Source of the DNA: Dehalococcoidia bacterium
GTDB taxonomy: Bacteria > Chloroflexota > Dehalococcoidia > Lucifugimonadales > JAGWBF01
NCBI GenBank assembly: GCA_021295955.1
Contig: JAGWBJ010000008.1
Coordinates: forward strand, 78,043-142,042
DNA length: 64,000 bases
Direction of reading: 5' to 3'
Part shown: positions 40,289 to 48,857 of the stretch, one piece after another
How positions within the stretch are numbered: position 1 is the stretch's first letter
Layout: each line of letters opens with the position of its first letter
Notes under the pieces: model-generated
Seen by the model: the letters and a program-made list of their open reading frames with translations, nothing else
Told to the model about the DNA's origin: nothing
The model's database searches: none
Translations under genes and position numbers: made by a program

Positions 40289-42127
40289 TTGACGGATTGC
40301 CGAAACCACGCCATTCGCAACCTGGCCATCATAGCCCACGTCGACCACGGCAAGACCACTCTGATAGACGCGTTGTTGAAACAAGGCCAGGTCCTTAGGG
40401 ACCACCAGCAAGTGGGCTCTTTGATAATGGACACCAACCCTCTCGAGCGAGAGCGCGGCATTACCATCTTGGCCAAGAATGCCTCAGTCGCCTACGGCGG
40501 TGTCCGGATCAACATCATCGACACGCCGGGACACGCCGACTTCAGCGGCGAGGTGGAACGGGTCATGAATATGGCCGACGGCTGCCTGCTGTTGGTGGAC
40601 GCTGTCGACGGCCCCATGCCCCAGACCACCTATGTACTGCGCCAGGCTTTCCAGCAGAACGTCACACCAATGGTCGTCATCAACAAGATCGACCGTCCCG
40701 AGGCCCGCGTGGTTGAGGTGGTCGGGATGGTACAGGACCTGTTCTTGGAGATGGCTACGAAAGCGGAACAACTGGACTTTCCAGTGCTGTACACCTCAGC
40801 CCGCCAGTGCTTTGCCACCACCGACCCTGGCGTGACAGAGGGAGACATGCAGCCTCTCTTCCAAGCGATCTTGGAGTCGGTGCCGCCGCCCACCGGCGAC
40901 CCCAGCGCCCCGCTGCAAATGCTGGTGGCAGCCTTGGACTACGACAACTACCTGGGTCAAGTTTCGGTCGGCCGTATTTTCGAAGGCACCCTCAGGCTGC
41001 GGGATGATGTGGCGCTTCTGGGCCGCGATGGCGGGACCACCACCCACACCCTCGAGCACATCTTCGTGTTCCGCGGCATGGAGCGAGTTGAAGTGCCCGA
41101 AGCCAGGGCCGGGGACATCGTGGCTGTGACCGGTCCGGAAGGTGTGTCCATCGGCGATACCATTGCTTCGCAGGAAAGCCCGAATGCCTTGCCAATCATC
41201 GCCATCAATGAACCCACGGTACGGATGACTTTTGGAGTCAGCACTTCCCCATTAGTAGGCCAAGATGGTGTCCATTGCACTTCCCGAAACCTCCACGAAC
41301 GGTTGACCAGAGAATTGCGGACCAACGTCAGCCTGCGAGTGGACGCCACCCCCAGCCCTGATGTGTTCGTCGTCGCCGGACGAGGCGAGCTACACCTGTC
41401 CATTCTGGTAGAGACAATGCGTCGCGAACAATTCGAGTTCCAGGTGTCACGCCCTGCGCCCGTCACAAAGATGATCGACGGCAAAATGTACGAGCCTTAC
41501 GAAATTCTGAATATAAGCGCTCGAGAAGAGCATGTAGGCGTACTTACCGAGTACCTCTCCGGCCATATGGCCCAGCTCCAGGATTTGAGCTACGGCGAGA
41601 ACGGTTACGTCGATATGGAGTACAAGATACCTACTCGGGGACTGATTGGATTCAACGCCTTCTTTCTTCGGACCACCCGCGGCGACGGAGTGAAGAGCAG
41701 CATCTTCACCTCCTACGAACCTATGGAGGGCGAGATAAAGTCCCAGCGGGGTGGCGTACTAGTGGCATCCGAGGGTGGCGTGGCTGTTACTTACGGCCTG
41801 ATCAACGCCCAGGGACGGGGCGATACATTCATCGAGCCAGGCGCTACGGTCTATGAAGGAATGATTGTCGGCTCCCACCGCCGCGAAGGCGACATTGAGA
41901 TCAACGTGTGCAAAGAAAAGAAGCTGACCAACATGCGGTCGTCGACGGCCGACGTGGCCAAGCGCCTCAACGCCACTGTGCGGATGAGCCTCGAGGAGTC
42001 CCTGGCTTTTATCTCCGACGACGAACTTTTGGAAGTTACGCCCCTCAATCTTCGTCTCCGCAAGGCGGAGCTCTCCACATTGGACCGCAAACGTCAACGC
42101 CGCAACGGAGTCCGCACCCGAGACTAA
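40289..42127 (+). CDS. typA: GTP-binding protein TypA/BipA
   Basis: A 612-residue translational GTPase that binds ribosomes, usually under stress. G1 is [10 protein letters not shown]3 DTPGHAD and G4 NKID. The TypA-specific C terminus includes EMKYKI-like [19 protein letters not shown] and [18 protein letters not shown]. The start is TTG 40289 with GGGGTG 7 nt upstream; no ATG start fits. Third codon positions carry many more A and T than neighbouring genes, and the gene sits beside an island and an IS relic, so transfer from another lineage is possible. No convincing promoter was found in the AT-rich 80 bp upstream. Confidence 0.95.
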   Translation: MTDCRNHAIRNLAIIAHVDHGKTTLIDALLKQGQVLRDHQQVGSLIMDTNPLERERGITILAKNASVAYGGVRINIIDTPGHADFSGEVERVMNMADGCLLLVDAVDGPMPQTTYVLRQAFQQNVTPMVVINKIDRPEARVVEVVGMVQDLFLEMATKAEQLDFPVLYTSARQCFATTDPGVTEGDMQPLFQAILESVPPPTGDPSAPLQMLVAALDYDNYLGQVSVGRIFEGTLRLRDDVALLGRDGGTTTHTLEHIFVFRGMERVEVPEARAGDIVAVTGPEGVSIGDTIASQESPNALPIIAINEPTVRMTFGVSTSPLVGQDGVHCTSRNLHERLTRELRTNVSLRVDATPSPDVFVVAGRGELHLSILVETMRREQFEFQVSRPAPVTKMIDGKMYEPYEILNISAREEHVGVLTEYLSGHMAQLQDLSYGENGYVDMEYKIPTRGLIGFNAFFLRTTRGDGVKSSIFTSYEPMEGEIKSQRGGVLVASEGGVAVTYGLINAQGRGDTFIEPGATVYEGMIVGSHRREGDIEINVCKEKKLTNMRSSTADVAKRLNATVRMSLEESLAFISDDELLEVTPLNLRLRKAELSTLDRKRQRRNGVRTRD

Positions 42128-42360
42128 GAGATCTCTTCCTCCTACGGGATGGCCGCATCCATTGCTGGACCGCCGCCGAAGACTTGCGGCAATCGTTGGC
42201 TGTGCATTTGGATGCGCCACTTAACGCTTGACCCTCAAGACAGTTGCTGGGTTCCGGCTCGGGCGCCGGGTCCACCCGCAGAACACCGCATAGCGCCCCA
42301 AGATTGACAATGCAGGGCTTCGGCGCTAAACTTCCTGCCAGCAAAAAATGGAGTGTGGAA
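42128..42360. other. Intergenic region between typA and the lipoprotein gene
   Basis: About 230 bp. A short AAGAGATCTCTT palindrome follows the typA stop; no terminator with a T-run or clear promoter was recognised. Confidence 0.4.
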
Positions 42361-44319
42361 ATGGGTAGTTACGGCAAGTCCCTCCTGCTCAAAGCCAGGT
42401 GGCTGGTCTCCGTTCCCCTGCTGCTGACACTGATGGTCGTGCTGGCGTGCGGCACCGAGGCCACCCCCGTCCCGACCGCTACGCCCGCGCCCACCGTTAC
42501 GCCCGCGCCGGTAGTCTCCGCTGCGGACATCACCGCCGCGGTCCAGTCCGCCGTGGCCGGGATCGAGATCGAGCCCGCAGAGGGCGTATCCGCCGAGGAG
42601 ATCGGCAGCCTGGTGGAGGCCGCCGTGGCCGCCCAGGCCCGCCCCGGAGCCAGCCCCGAGGAGATCGAGGCGATGGTCCAGGAGGCCGTCAGGGCCGCGG
42701 CCCAGCCCGGCGTCAGCAGGGCCGACCTGGAGTCCGCCATCGAGGCCGCCGTCGTAGAGGCGGCGGCAGAGGCCGCCAGGGAAGCCGTGGCCATGATCCC
42801 CACCCCCGTCCCCACTCCGGTGCCCACCACCCCGCCGCCGGTGACCATGCGCCTGGAGACCCTTAAGGTGGCCCAGATAGCCAACCCCGTCAGCCTGGAC
42901 TGCGGCAGCACCTCGTCTGTGGACGAAGCCGACCTGGCAAAGCACTTTGCCGAGGGCGTGTGGCAGGTGGACCGCCAGGGCAACTTCCACAACTGGCTGG
43001 TCGACGACTGGGAGATGAAGTCCGTCAACCAGTGGGTGCTCAACGTCCGCAAGGGCGTCAAGTTCCACGATTCCATGTACGGCGAGATGGACGCCGAGGA
43101 CATGGTCGCCAGCATCGACTCGTGCTACCGGGAAGGCGCCCGCACCAGGACCCGGATACCCGGGCCCATCGTCGACCGGGAAACGACCATCCTGGACTCC
43201 CACACCATCCTCATGGACCTGCCGGACCCGGGTTTCGCCGGCGTGCCCAACTACCTGTTCTACTACGGCAACATCCATCCCAAGGAGTTCATCGAGGCGG
43301 CCGGAGAGGACCCGGGCAACAACCCCATCGGCACCGGGCCCTACACCTTCGAGGAGTGGACCCCCAACGTCCGCATCGTCGGCGATCGGTTCGAGGACTA
43401 CTGGGGCCCCGAGCAGGCCGTCGACCGCATAGAGTGGCGGATAATCCCCGACGCCTTCACCCGCAAGAGCGAGTTCCTCACCGGAGGCCTGGACATTCTG
43501 GCCTTCGTCATCCCCGAGTGGGTGCCCGAGATCGCGGCCTACGCCGACGCGCGCATCGAGTCCACCCTCAGCTCCCGGTTCGTCTACGTCGCCCTGCCGG
43601 TGAGGACTCCCCCGTACAACGACATACGGGTGCGCAAGGCCCTCAACTACGCGATAAACAAGCAGGAGGTAGTGGACACCCTCTTCCGGGGCATCGGCGC
43701 TGTTCCCATGACCGGAATCACCCACCCGTTCTTGGTCGAAGCCGATCCCGACCGCGTCGGCTACCCCTACGACCTCGACAGGGCCAGGCAGCTCCTGGAC
43801 GAGGCCCGGGCCGACGGTGTGCAGGTCGACTCCATAAACCTGTACGCCACCAACGACCGCTACACCCTGGACAAGGAGACCGGCGAGGCCGTTGCCGGGT
43901 ACTGGAGGGCGCTGGGTCTGGACGTGGAGTACTTCCCCGAGAGCCGCACCCAGCTGTTCCCCAAGGGCATGGCCCTTGAGATGACGGACCCGTGGCAGGT
44001 CGGCAACGGCAATACCTTGGTGCGTGCGGATGCCGCCTACACCCTCTGGATCCAGAAGCGGCAGGACCCCCGCAGCCGGGGCGACTACTACGCCGCGGGC
44101 CCCGACGAGTGGGACGGGCTGATAGACGACTTGGGCCTGACCACCACCGGGAGCGAGGAGTCCATCACCCAGTCCAGGGCACTGGACGTGCTGGTCACCG
44201 ACTACGCGCCGTGGGCCTTCCTGCTCAACTACGTCGACATCTACGGCATAAGCAACGAGATCGACTGGCAGCCGTTCCCCACGGAGATGCGCCTCTTCCA
44301 CGACCTCCGGCTCAGGTAG
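42361..44319 (+). CDS. ABC transporter substrate-binding lipoprotein (peptide/nickel/opine family 5)
   Basis: A 652-residue extracytoplasmic protein. The signal peptide ends in a lipobox (VVLAC, Cys30). A Pro/Thr spacer (TPVPTATPAPTVTPAP) follows, then about 90 residues of Ala/Glu-rich repeated helix (EEIxxxVxxAVxAAA pattern), then another Pro/Thr spacer. The SBP_bac_5 domain begins near residue 160 (RLETLKVAQIANPVSLDC) and contains NKQEVVDTLFRG and DRARQLLDEARADG. The helical stalk is unlike classical DppA/OppA and may lift the domain off the membrane. A hairpin follows the gene before the permease genes. Confidence 0.88.
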   Translation: MGSYGKSLLLKARWLVSVPLLLTLMVVLACGTEATPVPTATPAPTVTPAPVVSAADITAAVQSAVAGIEIEPAEGVSAEEIGSLVEAAVAAQARPGASPEEIEAMVQEAVRAAAQPGVSRADLESAIEAAVVEAAAEAAREAVAMIPTPVPTPVPTTPPPVTMRLETLKVAQIANPVSLDCGSTSSVDEADLAKHFAEGVWQVDRQGNFHNWLVDDWEMKSVNQWVLNVRKGVKFHDSMYGEMDAEDMVASIDSCYREGARTRTRIPGPIVDRETTILDSHTILMDLPDPGFAGVPNYLFYYGNIHPKEFIEAAGEDPGNNPIGTGPYTFEEWTPNVRIVGDRFEDYWGPEQAVDRIEWRIIPDAFTRKSEFLTGGLDILAFVIPEWVPEIAAYADARIESTLSSRFVYVALPVRTPPYNDIRVRKALNYAINKQEVVDTLFRGIGAVPMTGITHPFLVEADPDRVGYPYDLDRARQLLDEARADGVQVDSINLYATNDRYTLDKETGEAVAGYWRALGLDVEYFPESRTQLFPKGMALEMTDPWQVGNGNTLVRADAAYTLWIQKRQDPRSRGDYYAAGPDEWDGLIDDLGLTTTGSEESITQSRALDVLVTDYAPWAFLLNYVDIYGISNEIDWQPFPTEMRLFHDLRLR

Positions 44320-44365
44320 TGAGGTTGCCCCTCGCCCTTTGAGGTCCGGAATGACGTGACACGTG

Positions 44366-44400
44366 GACCTATGCACGGGCTTCCCGCCCGTGCATAGGTC
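44366..44400 (+). terminator. Strong 15-bp perfect hairpin between lipoprotein and permease genes
   Basis: GACCTATGCACGGGC pairs perfectly with GCCCGTGCATAGGTC around a TTCCC loop. No T-run follows, so it is more likely an mRNA-stabilising or attenuating structure than a simple terminator. Confidence 0.6.
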
Positions 44401-44459
44401 TATAGGGGTGGCGCCACAACGGGGTAAGGGTACCGGGGGGCCAACGCCTTTGACGAATC

Positions 44460-45377
44460 ATGCAGCGGTTCCTTTTACACCGGACCATCCAGGCGGTTGG
44501 CACCGTCATAGTCGTCAGCATCGTCGTGTTCCTGTTCGTACAGGCCTCGGGCGATCCGGCGTCCCTTTTGGTGCCCTTCGACTACGCCACCCAGGAAAGC
44601 ATCGACCTGATGAGGGAGAAACTGGGCCTCAACCGGCCCCTGCACATCCAGTACTTCTCCTTCATGAAGGGCTTCTGGGACGGCGAGACCGTAAAGTCCT
44701 TCCGGTACAACCAGCCCGTGCTGCCCATCGTCGTCGACGGCCTCAAGTGGACCATGGTCCTGGCGGGCAGCGCCATCGCCATAGGCGTCATCCTGTCCAT
44801 TCCCCTGGGGACCATTGCGGCCCTGAACCGGGGCTCGCTGATAGACGTGGTGGTCCGTTTGGTGGCCGTCTTCGGCCAGTCCATGCCCAGCTTCTGGGTG
44901 GCCATGCTCCTCATGCTGTTCATCTCCGTCTATCTCAAGCTGCTTCCCGTCTCCGGCCTGGGAGTGAAGAACGCCATACTGCCCATAGCCACCCTCTCCT
45001 TCTTCCAGACTGCTCTCCTCCTGCGGCTGTTCCGCTCGGAGATGCTGGAGGTGATCCACGCCGACTACATCCGCACCGCCCGGGCCAAGGGCCTGAGCCA
45101 GTTTGTCGTCGTCTACTCCCACGCCTTCAAGAACGCGGCAATCCCCGTGGTGACCATGGCAGGGCTTCAGCTCAGCAGCCTCATCCAGGGCGCCGTGGTG
45201 GTGGAGCCCATATTCGCCTGGCCGGGCCTGGGTTTCGTCATGGTGAACTCCGTCTTCCTCAGGGACTTCCCCGTAGTGGTGGGAGGCGCCCTGATGGCCG
45301 CCGCCCTGGTGGCCGTGGTGAACCTGGCGGTGGACATCCTGTACGGCTTTCTGGACCCGCGGATCCGGGTGAGCTGA
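44460..45377 (+). CDS. ABC transporter permease (DppB/OppB-like)
   Basis: A 305-residue inner-membrane permease with six predicted membrane segments. It shows MQRFLLHRTIQAVGTVIVVS at the start. The ATPase-contact (EAA) loop is HADYIRTARAKGLSQFVVVY, then SHAFKNAAIP. The C terminus ends LDPRIRVS as in DppB. It pairs with the next gene, and presumably with the lipoprotein upstream, as a peptide-type importer. Confidence 0.9.
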   Translation: MQRFLLHRTIQAVGTVIVVSIVVFLFVQASGDPASLLVPFDYATQESIDLMREKLGLNRPLHIQYFSFMKGFWDGETVKSFRYNQPVLPIVVDGLKWTMVLAGSAIAIGVILSIPLGTIAALNRGSLIDVVVRLVAVFGQSMPSFWVAMLLMLFISVYLKLLPVSGLGVKNAILPIATLSFFQTALLLRLFRSEMLEVIHADYIRTARAKGLSQFVVVYSHAFKNAAIPVVTMAGLQLSSLIQGAVVVEPIFAWPGLGFVMVNSVFLRDFPVVVGGALMAAALVAVVNLAVDILYGFLDPRIRVS

Positions 45378-45384
45378 GGCGCAT

Positions 45385-46290
45385 GTGACGTCGCCCAGAT
45401 TGGCGCTGGCAGGCAGGTTGGGCCGCTGGAAGGAGGCGGCGCCGGACCTGCGGTCCCCGGGGGCCGCGGCTTTCTACGCCTCCGCGGCCATAGCCCTGGT
45501 CTTCATATTCCTCGCCCTCTGGCCCCAGTCCGTGGCGTTCTTCGACCCGACGGTAAACGACCTCCCCCTCCGCCACGTGCCCCCCGGCCACGTGGACGAG
45601 GACGGCGGATTCCACCTCCTCGGCACCGACCACCTGGGGCGGGACGTGTGGAGCCGGCTGGTGTGGGGGGCCCGCGCCTCCCTGATGGTCGGGGCCTCGG
45701 GGCTGGTCCTCGGGGGCATCGTCGGCATCTCCCTGGGCCTCCTGGCAGGCTACCGGGGAGGGTGGACCGACCGCATAGCCATGAGGATCGTGGACGCCTT
45801 CCTTAGCTTCCCGTACATACTGATAGCCATCGTCTGGGCCGCCCTCATCGGCACGGACCTGAAGAGTCTCATCCTCATCGTGGCCGTGCGGGGCTGGGTG
45901 GAGTTCTGCCGCGTGGTCCGCGGACAGGCCCTGTCCCTCAGGGAACGGGACTACGTCTCCGCGGCGCGGGCGGTGGGGGCCACCGACTGGCGCATCGTGT
46001 TGCGCCACATACTGCCCAACACCATCGCCCCCATCCTGGTGGTGGCCGGATACGAGCTCGGACGCCTGGTCCTCCTGGAGGCCACCCTCTCCTTCCTCAC
46101 CATAGGCATCCGCCCCCCCACCCCCGCCTGGGGAAGCATGCTCTCCGACGCCCGCAACTATCTGAACCAGGCGTGGTGGACCGTTACCTTCCCGGGAATG
46201 GCCATCTCCCTCATAGTCATGTCGGCCAACTTCATGGGCGACAGCCTCCGCGACCGCCTCGACCCCATGCTGCGGGGAAGGACCCAGTAA
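45385..46290 (+). CDS. ABC transporter permease (DppC/OppC-like)
   Basis: A 301-residue permease with the DppC layout: an N-terminal membrane segment, HLLGTDHLGRDVWSRLVWGA at the start of the core domain, and the EAA loop DYVSAARAVGATDWRIVLRH. GTG 45385 follows the dppB-like stop by 7 bp with TGAGG upstream. The DppD/DppF ATPases are absent; the next genes are hydrolases, so the ATPases must be elsewhere or shared. Confidence 0.9.
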   Translation: MTSPRLALAGRLGRWKEAAPDLRSPGAAAFYASAAIALVFIFLALWPQSVAFFDPTVNDLPLRHVPPGHVDEDGGFHLLGTDHLGRDVWSRLVWGARASLMVGASGLVLGGIVGISLGLLAGYRGGWTDRIAMRIVDAFLSFPYILIAIVWAALIGTDLKSLILIVAVRGWVEFCRVVRGQALSLRERDYVSAARAVGATDWRIVLRHILPNTIAPILVVAGYELGRLVLLEATLSFLTIGIRPPTPAWGSMLSDARNYLNQAWWTVTFPGMAISLIVMSANFMGDSLRDRLDPMLRGRTQ

Positions 46291-46366
46291 AGGGGGCCCA
46301 CCGCCACCGCCGCAGGCCCGCCCCGCTAGTCCATCGCGGCCGGCCCCGCGCCAAGGACTGACTCCG

Positions 46367-47287
46367 ATGCCGCTTCCTCCCTACCGGGTAGACTACAGCC
46401 CCATCATCGAGCGGCCCCCCATCAGGTGGCCCGGCGGGGCCCGTGTGGCCCTCTGGGTCGTCGTCAACGTCGAGCACTACGAGCTCCTCCCCGACTACGA
46501 CGACCTGTTCGACCCGTGGCCCCGGGTCCCCCATCCCGACGTCCTGGAGTACTCCCGCAGGGACTACGGGAACAGGGTGGGGTTCTGGAGGCTCCTCCGG
46601 GTGCTGGACAAGCACGGGATCAGGGCCTGCGCCGACCTCAACCTGGCCGTCCTGGAGCACTTCCCGGAGATCCGGGACGCCATGGTGGAGCGGAGCTGGG
46701 ACTTCATGAGCCACGGCATCTACAACACCCGTTACCTGTACGCCATGAGCGAGGCCGACGAGCGGGAGTGGTACAAGGACTGCATCGAGACCCTGCGGCG
46801 CCACACCGGCAAACAGCTCAAGGGCATGCTGGGCCCCGCCGTCACCAGCTCTGTCAACACGCCCGACCTCATGGCCGAAGCCGGCCTCATCTACCACGCC
46901 GACTGGCTGCACGACGACCAGCCCTTTCCCATAAATGTTCGGTCGGGCAAGCTGGTGTCCCTGCCCTACAAGGCGGAGACCAACGACGGCCCCAACTTCC
47001 GCGCCAACCACGAAGGCGACTACTTCGCAAAAGTGTGCAGGGCCCAGTTCGACCAACTCTACCGGGAAGGCGCCGAGAGCGGCCGGGTGATGTGCATCTC
47101 CATCCACCCGTATCTCACGGGGCGGCCCCACAGGATCAGGCACCTGGACGGTCTGCTGGGGTACATCATGTCCCACGACGGCGTCTGGCAGGCCACCGCC
47201 GAGGAGATCGCCGAGCACTACATCGCCAACCACTACGACGAGGTGGCGGCCCACGCCCGCAGCCTCAACCAACGCGCCCGGGGATAG
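46367..47287 (+). CDS. Polysaccharide deacetylase / allantoinase-like (PuuE-type) protein
   Basis: A 306-residue NodB-homology-type barrel resembling metal-independent allantoinase PuuE and related cyclic-amide hydrolases. It shows YGNRVGFWRLLRVLDKHGIR, ACADLNLAVLEHFPEIRDAM, the motif WDFMSHGIYNTRY, and a late ISIHPYLTGRPHR. No signal peptide, so the protein is cytosolic, which argues against cell-wall glycan deacetylation. The neighbours (peptide-type importer, amidohydrolase) suggest breakdown of an imported amide or ureide. Confidence 0.8.
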   Translation: MPLPPYRVDYSPIIERPPIRWPGGARVALWVVVNVEHYELLPDYDDLFDPWPRVPHPDVLEYSRRDYGNRVGFWRLLRVLDKHGIRACADLNLAVLEHFPEIRDAMVERSWDFMSHGIYNTRYLYAMSEADEREWYKDCIETLRRHTGKQLKGMLGPAVTSSVNTPDLMAEAGLIYHADWLHDDQPFPINVRSGKLVSLPYKAETNDGPNFRANHEGDYFAKVCRAQFDQLYREGAESGRVMCISIHPYLTGRPHRIRHLDGLLGYIMSHDGVWQATAEEIAEHYIANHYDEVAAHARSLNQRARG

Positions 47288-47339
47288 CGCCCTCCCGAGG
47301 CAAGTCCAAAGCTGCCCACTGTCCACCCGTCGTCCCGCC

Positions 47340-47400
47340 TCCAACCATCATGCCCGCGAAAGCATGTACCCGTACTTGATACGAGGGCGGATATCCAAGT
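47340..47400. repeat. Diverged copy of the hairpin element seen at 9.3-9.6 kb
   Basis: The order CCCGCGAAAGCATGT, CGTACTTGATACG, GGGCGGATATCCAAG follows that of the 9279-9625 units. It lies between the deacetylase-like and amidohydrolase genes. Confidence 0.7.
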
Positions 47401-47434
47401 CCCGGGCCCGCGGTGTGATATGATTGCACCTCCA

Positions 47435-47488
47435 CCCTTCCCAGCGGAGGCGCCCTTCCCAACGGAGGCACCCTTCCCAACGGAGGCC
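47435..47488 (+). repeat. 18-bp tandem repeat (3 copies) carrying the Shine-Dalgarno
   Basis: Three units CCCTTCCCA(G/A)CGGAGGC plus one variable base (47435-47452, 47453-47470, 47471-47488). Each contains GGAGG; the last copy lies 7 nt before ATG 47494 and serves as the ribosome-binding site. Confidence 0.92.
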
Positions 47489-47493
47489 CCATC

Positions 47494-48513
47494 ATGCCCT
47501 ACGGCGGTACCGACTGGCTCGCGCTGACCCAGGAGCCCACCCTGGAGCCCGACATTCCCCTCTGCGACCCCCATCACCACTTCTGGGACTTTCGCACCGC
47601 CCGCATCCCCTACCAACGGTACCTGCTCCACGAGCTGGCCGACGACATCAACAGCGGCCACGACGTGCGGTCCACCGTGTTCGTGGAGGCCAGGGCCATG
47701 TACCGCGCCGAAGGGCCCGAGGAGATGCGCCCCGTGGGCGAGGTCGAGTTCGTCCAGGGCCTGGCCGCGGCGAGCGCCAGCGGCCTGTACGGCCCCGGCC
47801 GCGCCGCCGCGGCCATCGTCGGCCACGCCAACCTGAACCTGGGCGGCGGCGTGGAGCCGGTGCTGGAGGCGCTGCTGGCGGCAAGCCCCAACCGGTTCCG
47901 CGGCATTCGCCACTCGGTCTCCTGGGACCCCGACCCGGAGGTGGAGAACACCGCCGCCCACCAGATAGAGGGCCAGCTCGGCTCCGACAATTTCCGAGCG
48001 GGCGCCCGGGTCCTGGCGCGCATGGGCCTGTCCCTGGAGGGCTGGCTGTACTTTCACCAGCTCCCCGAGCTGGCGGACTTCGCCAGGGCGGTGCCCGACC
48101 TGACCATCATCCTGAACCACCTGGGAGGCCTGATGCGGACCGGCCCTTACGCCAACCGGGACGACGAGGTGATGGACGTCTGGCGGAGGGGCATCGCGGC
48201 GGTTGCCGAGTGCCCCAACATGAACATGAAGCTGGGCGGGATGGGAATGCCCCGCTTCGGGTTCGACTGGCACACACGCGAGAAGCCCGTCGGCTCCGAG
48301 GAGCTGGCTGCCTCCATGGCCCCCTACATGGCCTACTGCATCGAGAAGTTCGGCCCCCAACGGTGCATGTTCGAGAGCAACTTTCCCGTGGACAAGGTCT
48401 CCTTCTCCTACCACGTCATGTACAACGCCTTCAAACGCCTGTCCAGGGAGTACTCGCCCTCGGAGCGGGCCGCCATGCTCCACGACAACGCCGTCCGCGT
48501 GTACCGTATATAG
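47494..48513 (+). CDS. Amidohydrolase (amidohydrolase-2 family) metal-dependent hydrolase
   Basis: A 339-residue TIM-barrel hydrolase of the amidohydrolase-2 family (lactonases and decarboxylases). It has the N-terminal metal motif CDPHHHFWDF, a Lys/Glu-containing FVEARAMY strand, GIRHSVSWD, NHLGG (metal His) and a late ESNFPVDK with the catalytic Asp. It could hydrolyse a lactone or decarboxylate an aromatic acid. No transporter or regulator is directly linked apart from the upstream importer cluster. Confidence 0.86.
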   Translation: MPYGGTDWLALTQEPTLEPDIPLCDPHHHFWDFRTARIPYQRYLLHELADDINSGHDVRSTVFVEARAMYRAEGPEEMRPVGEVEFVQGLAAASASGLYGPGRAAAAIVGHANLNLGGGVEPVLEALLAASPNRFRGIRHSVSWDPDPEVENTAAHQIEGQLGSDNFRAGARVLARMGLSLEGWLYFHQLPELADFARAVPDLTIILNHLGGLMRTGPYANRDDEVMDVWRRGIAAVAECPNMNMKLGGMGMPRFGFDWHTREKPVGSEELAASMAPYMAYCIEKFGPQRCMFESNFPVDKVSFSYHVMYNAFKRLSREYSPSERAAMLHDNAVRVYRI

Positions 48514-48796
48514 GTCTCCCTTAGCCCGCGCTTGCCCGGTCCTTGTTGCAGGGGCGCCCCTACGGTTGGCGCGGGATGCAGCCCCCAGCGCATGTCCTCG
48601 CTACGCTCGGTTCGGAATGACGGGAGGGAGCCGCGCGGCGGCATGACACGAGGAGGGACGGCACAGGCGAGGAGTCGTCTCTCCCGTCTTTCCGGCGAAA
48701 GACGGAATCCAGGGGTGGGGGGGCGTGGACTCCCTTCCCGGGAGAGACTGAAGGCGCCTCTCCCCATAGGCAAACGCCCCTTGACATTCTCGGTGA

Positions 48797-48826
48797 TTGG
48801 TATTAGAACGTATGTACGTTTATAGT
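48797..48826 (+). promoter_or_regulatory. Candidate imuB promoter
   Basis: TTGGTA (48797-48802), 18 nt, TATAGT (48821-48826). A consensus TTGACA at 48781 is an alternative -35, but with no well-spaced -10. The dyad at 48807-48820 fills the spacer. Confidence 0.4.
48807..48820. promoter_or_regulatory. Operator-like dyad, possible LexA (SOS) box
   Basis: AACGTA-TG-TACGTT is a perfect inverted repeat inside the promoter spacer of the imuB-dnaE2 cassette. Read as GAAC-GTAT-GTAC it is one base from the Gram-positive SOS-box pattern GAAC-N4-GTTC. LexA binding is inferred from the position and the genes controlled. Confidence 0.5.
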
Positions 48827-48857
48827 GCCGTTGCACCAGACACACCAGACGCCGAAG

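Larger units (their letters stand above)
48514..48857. other. Intergenic region with REP-like repeats and the imuB control region
   Basis: Positions about 48590-48630 (CCTCGCTACGCTCGGTTCGG and AATGACGG) and about 48688-48730 (TTTCCGGCGAAAGACGGAA and CCAGGGGTGGGG) belong to dispersed hairpin families that recur near 60630 and 60730. The last 80 bp hold the imuB promoter and an operator-like dyad. Confidence 0.65.
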
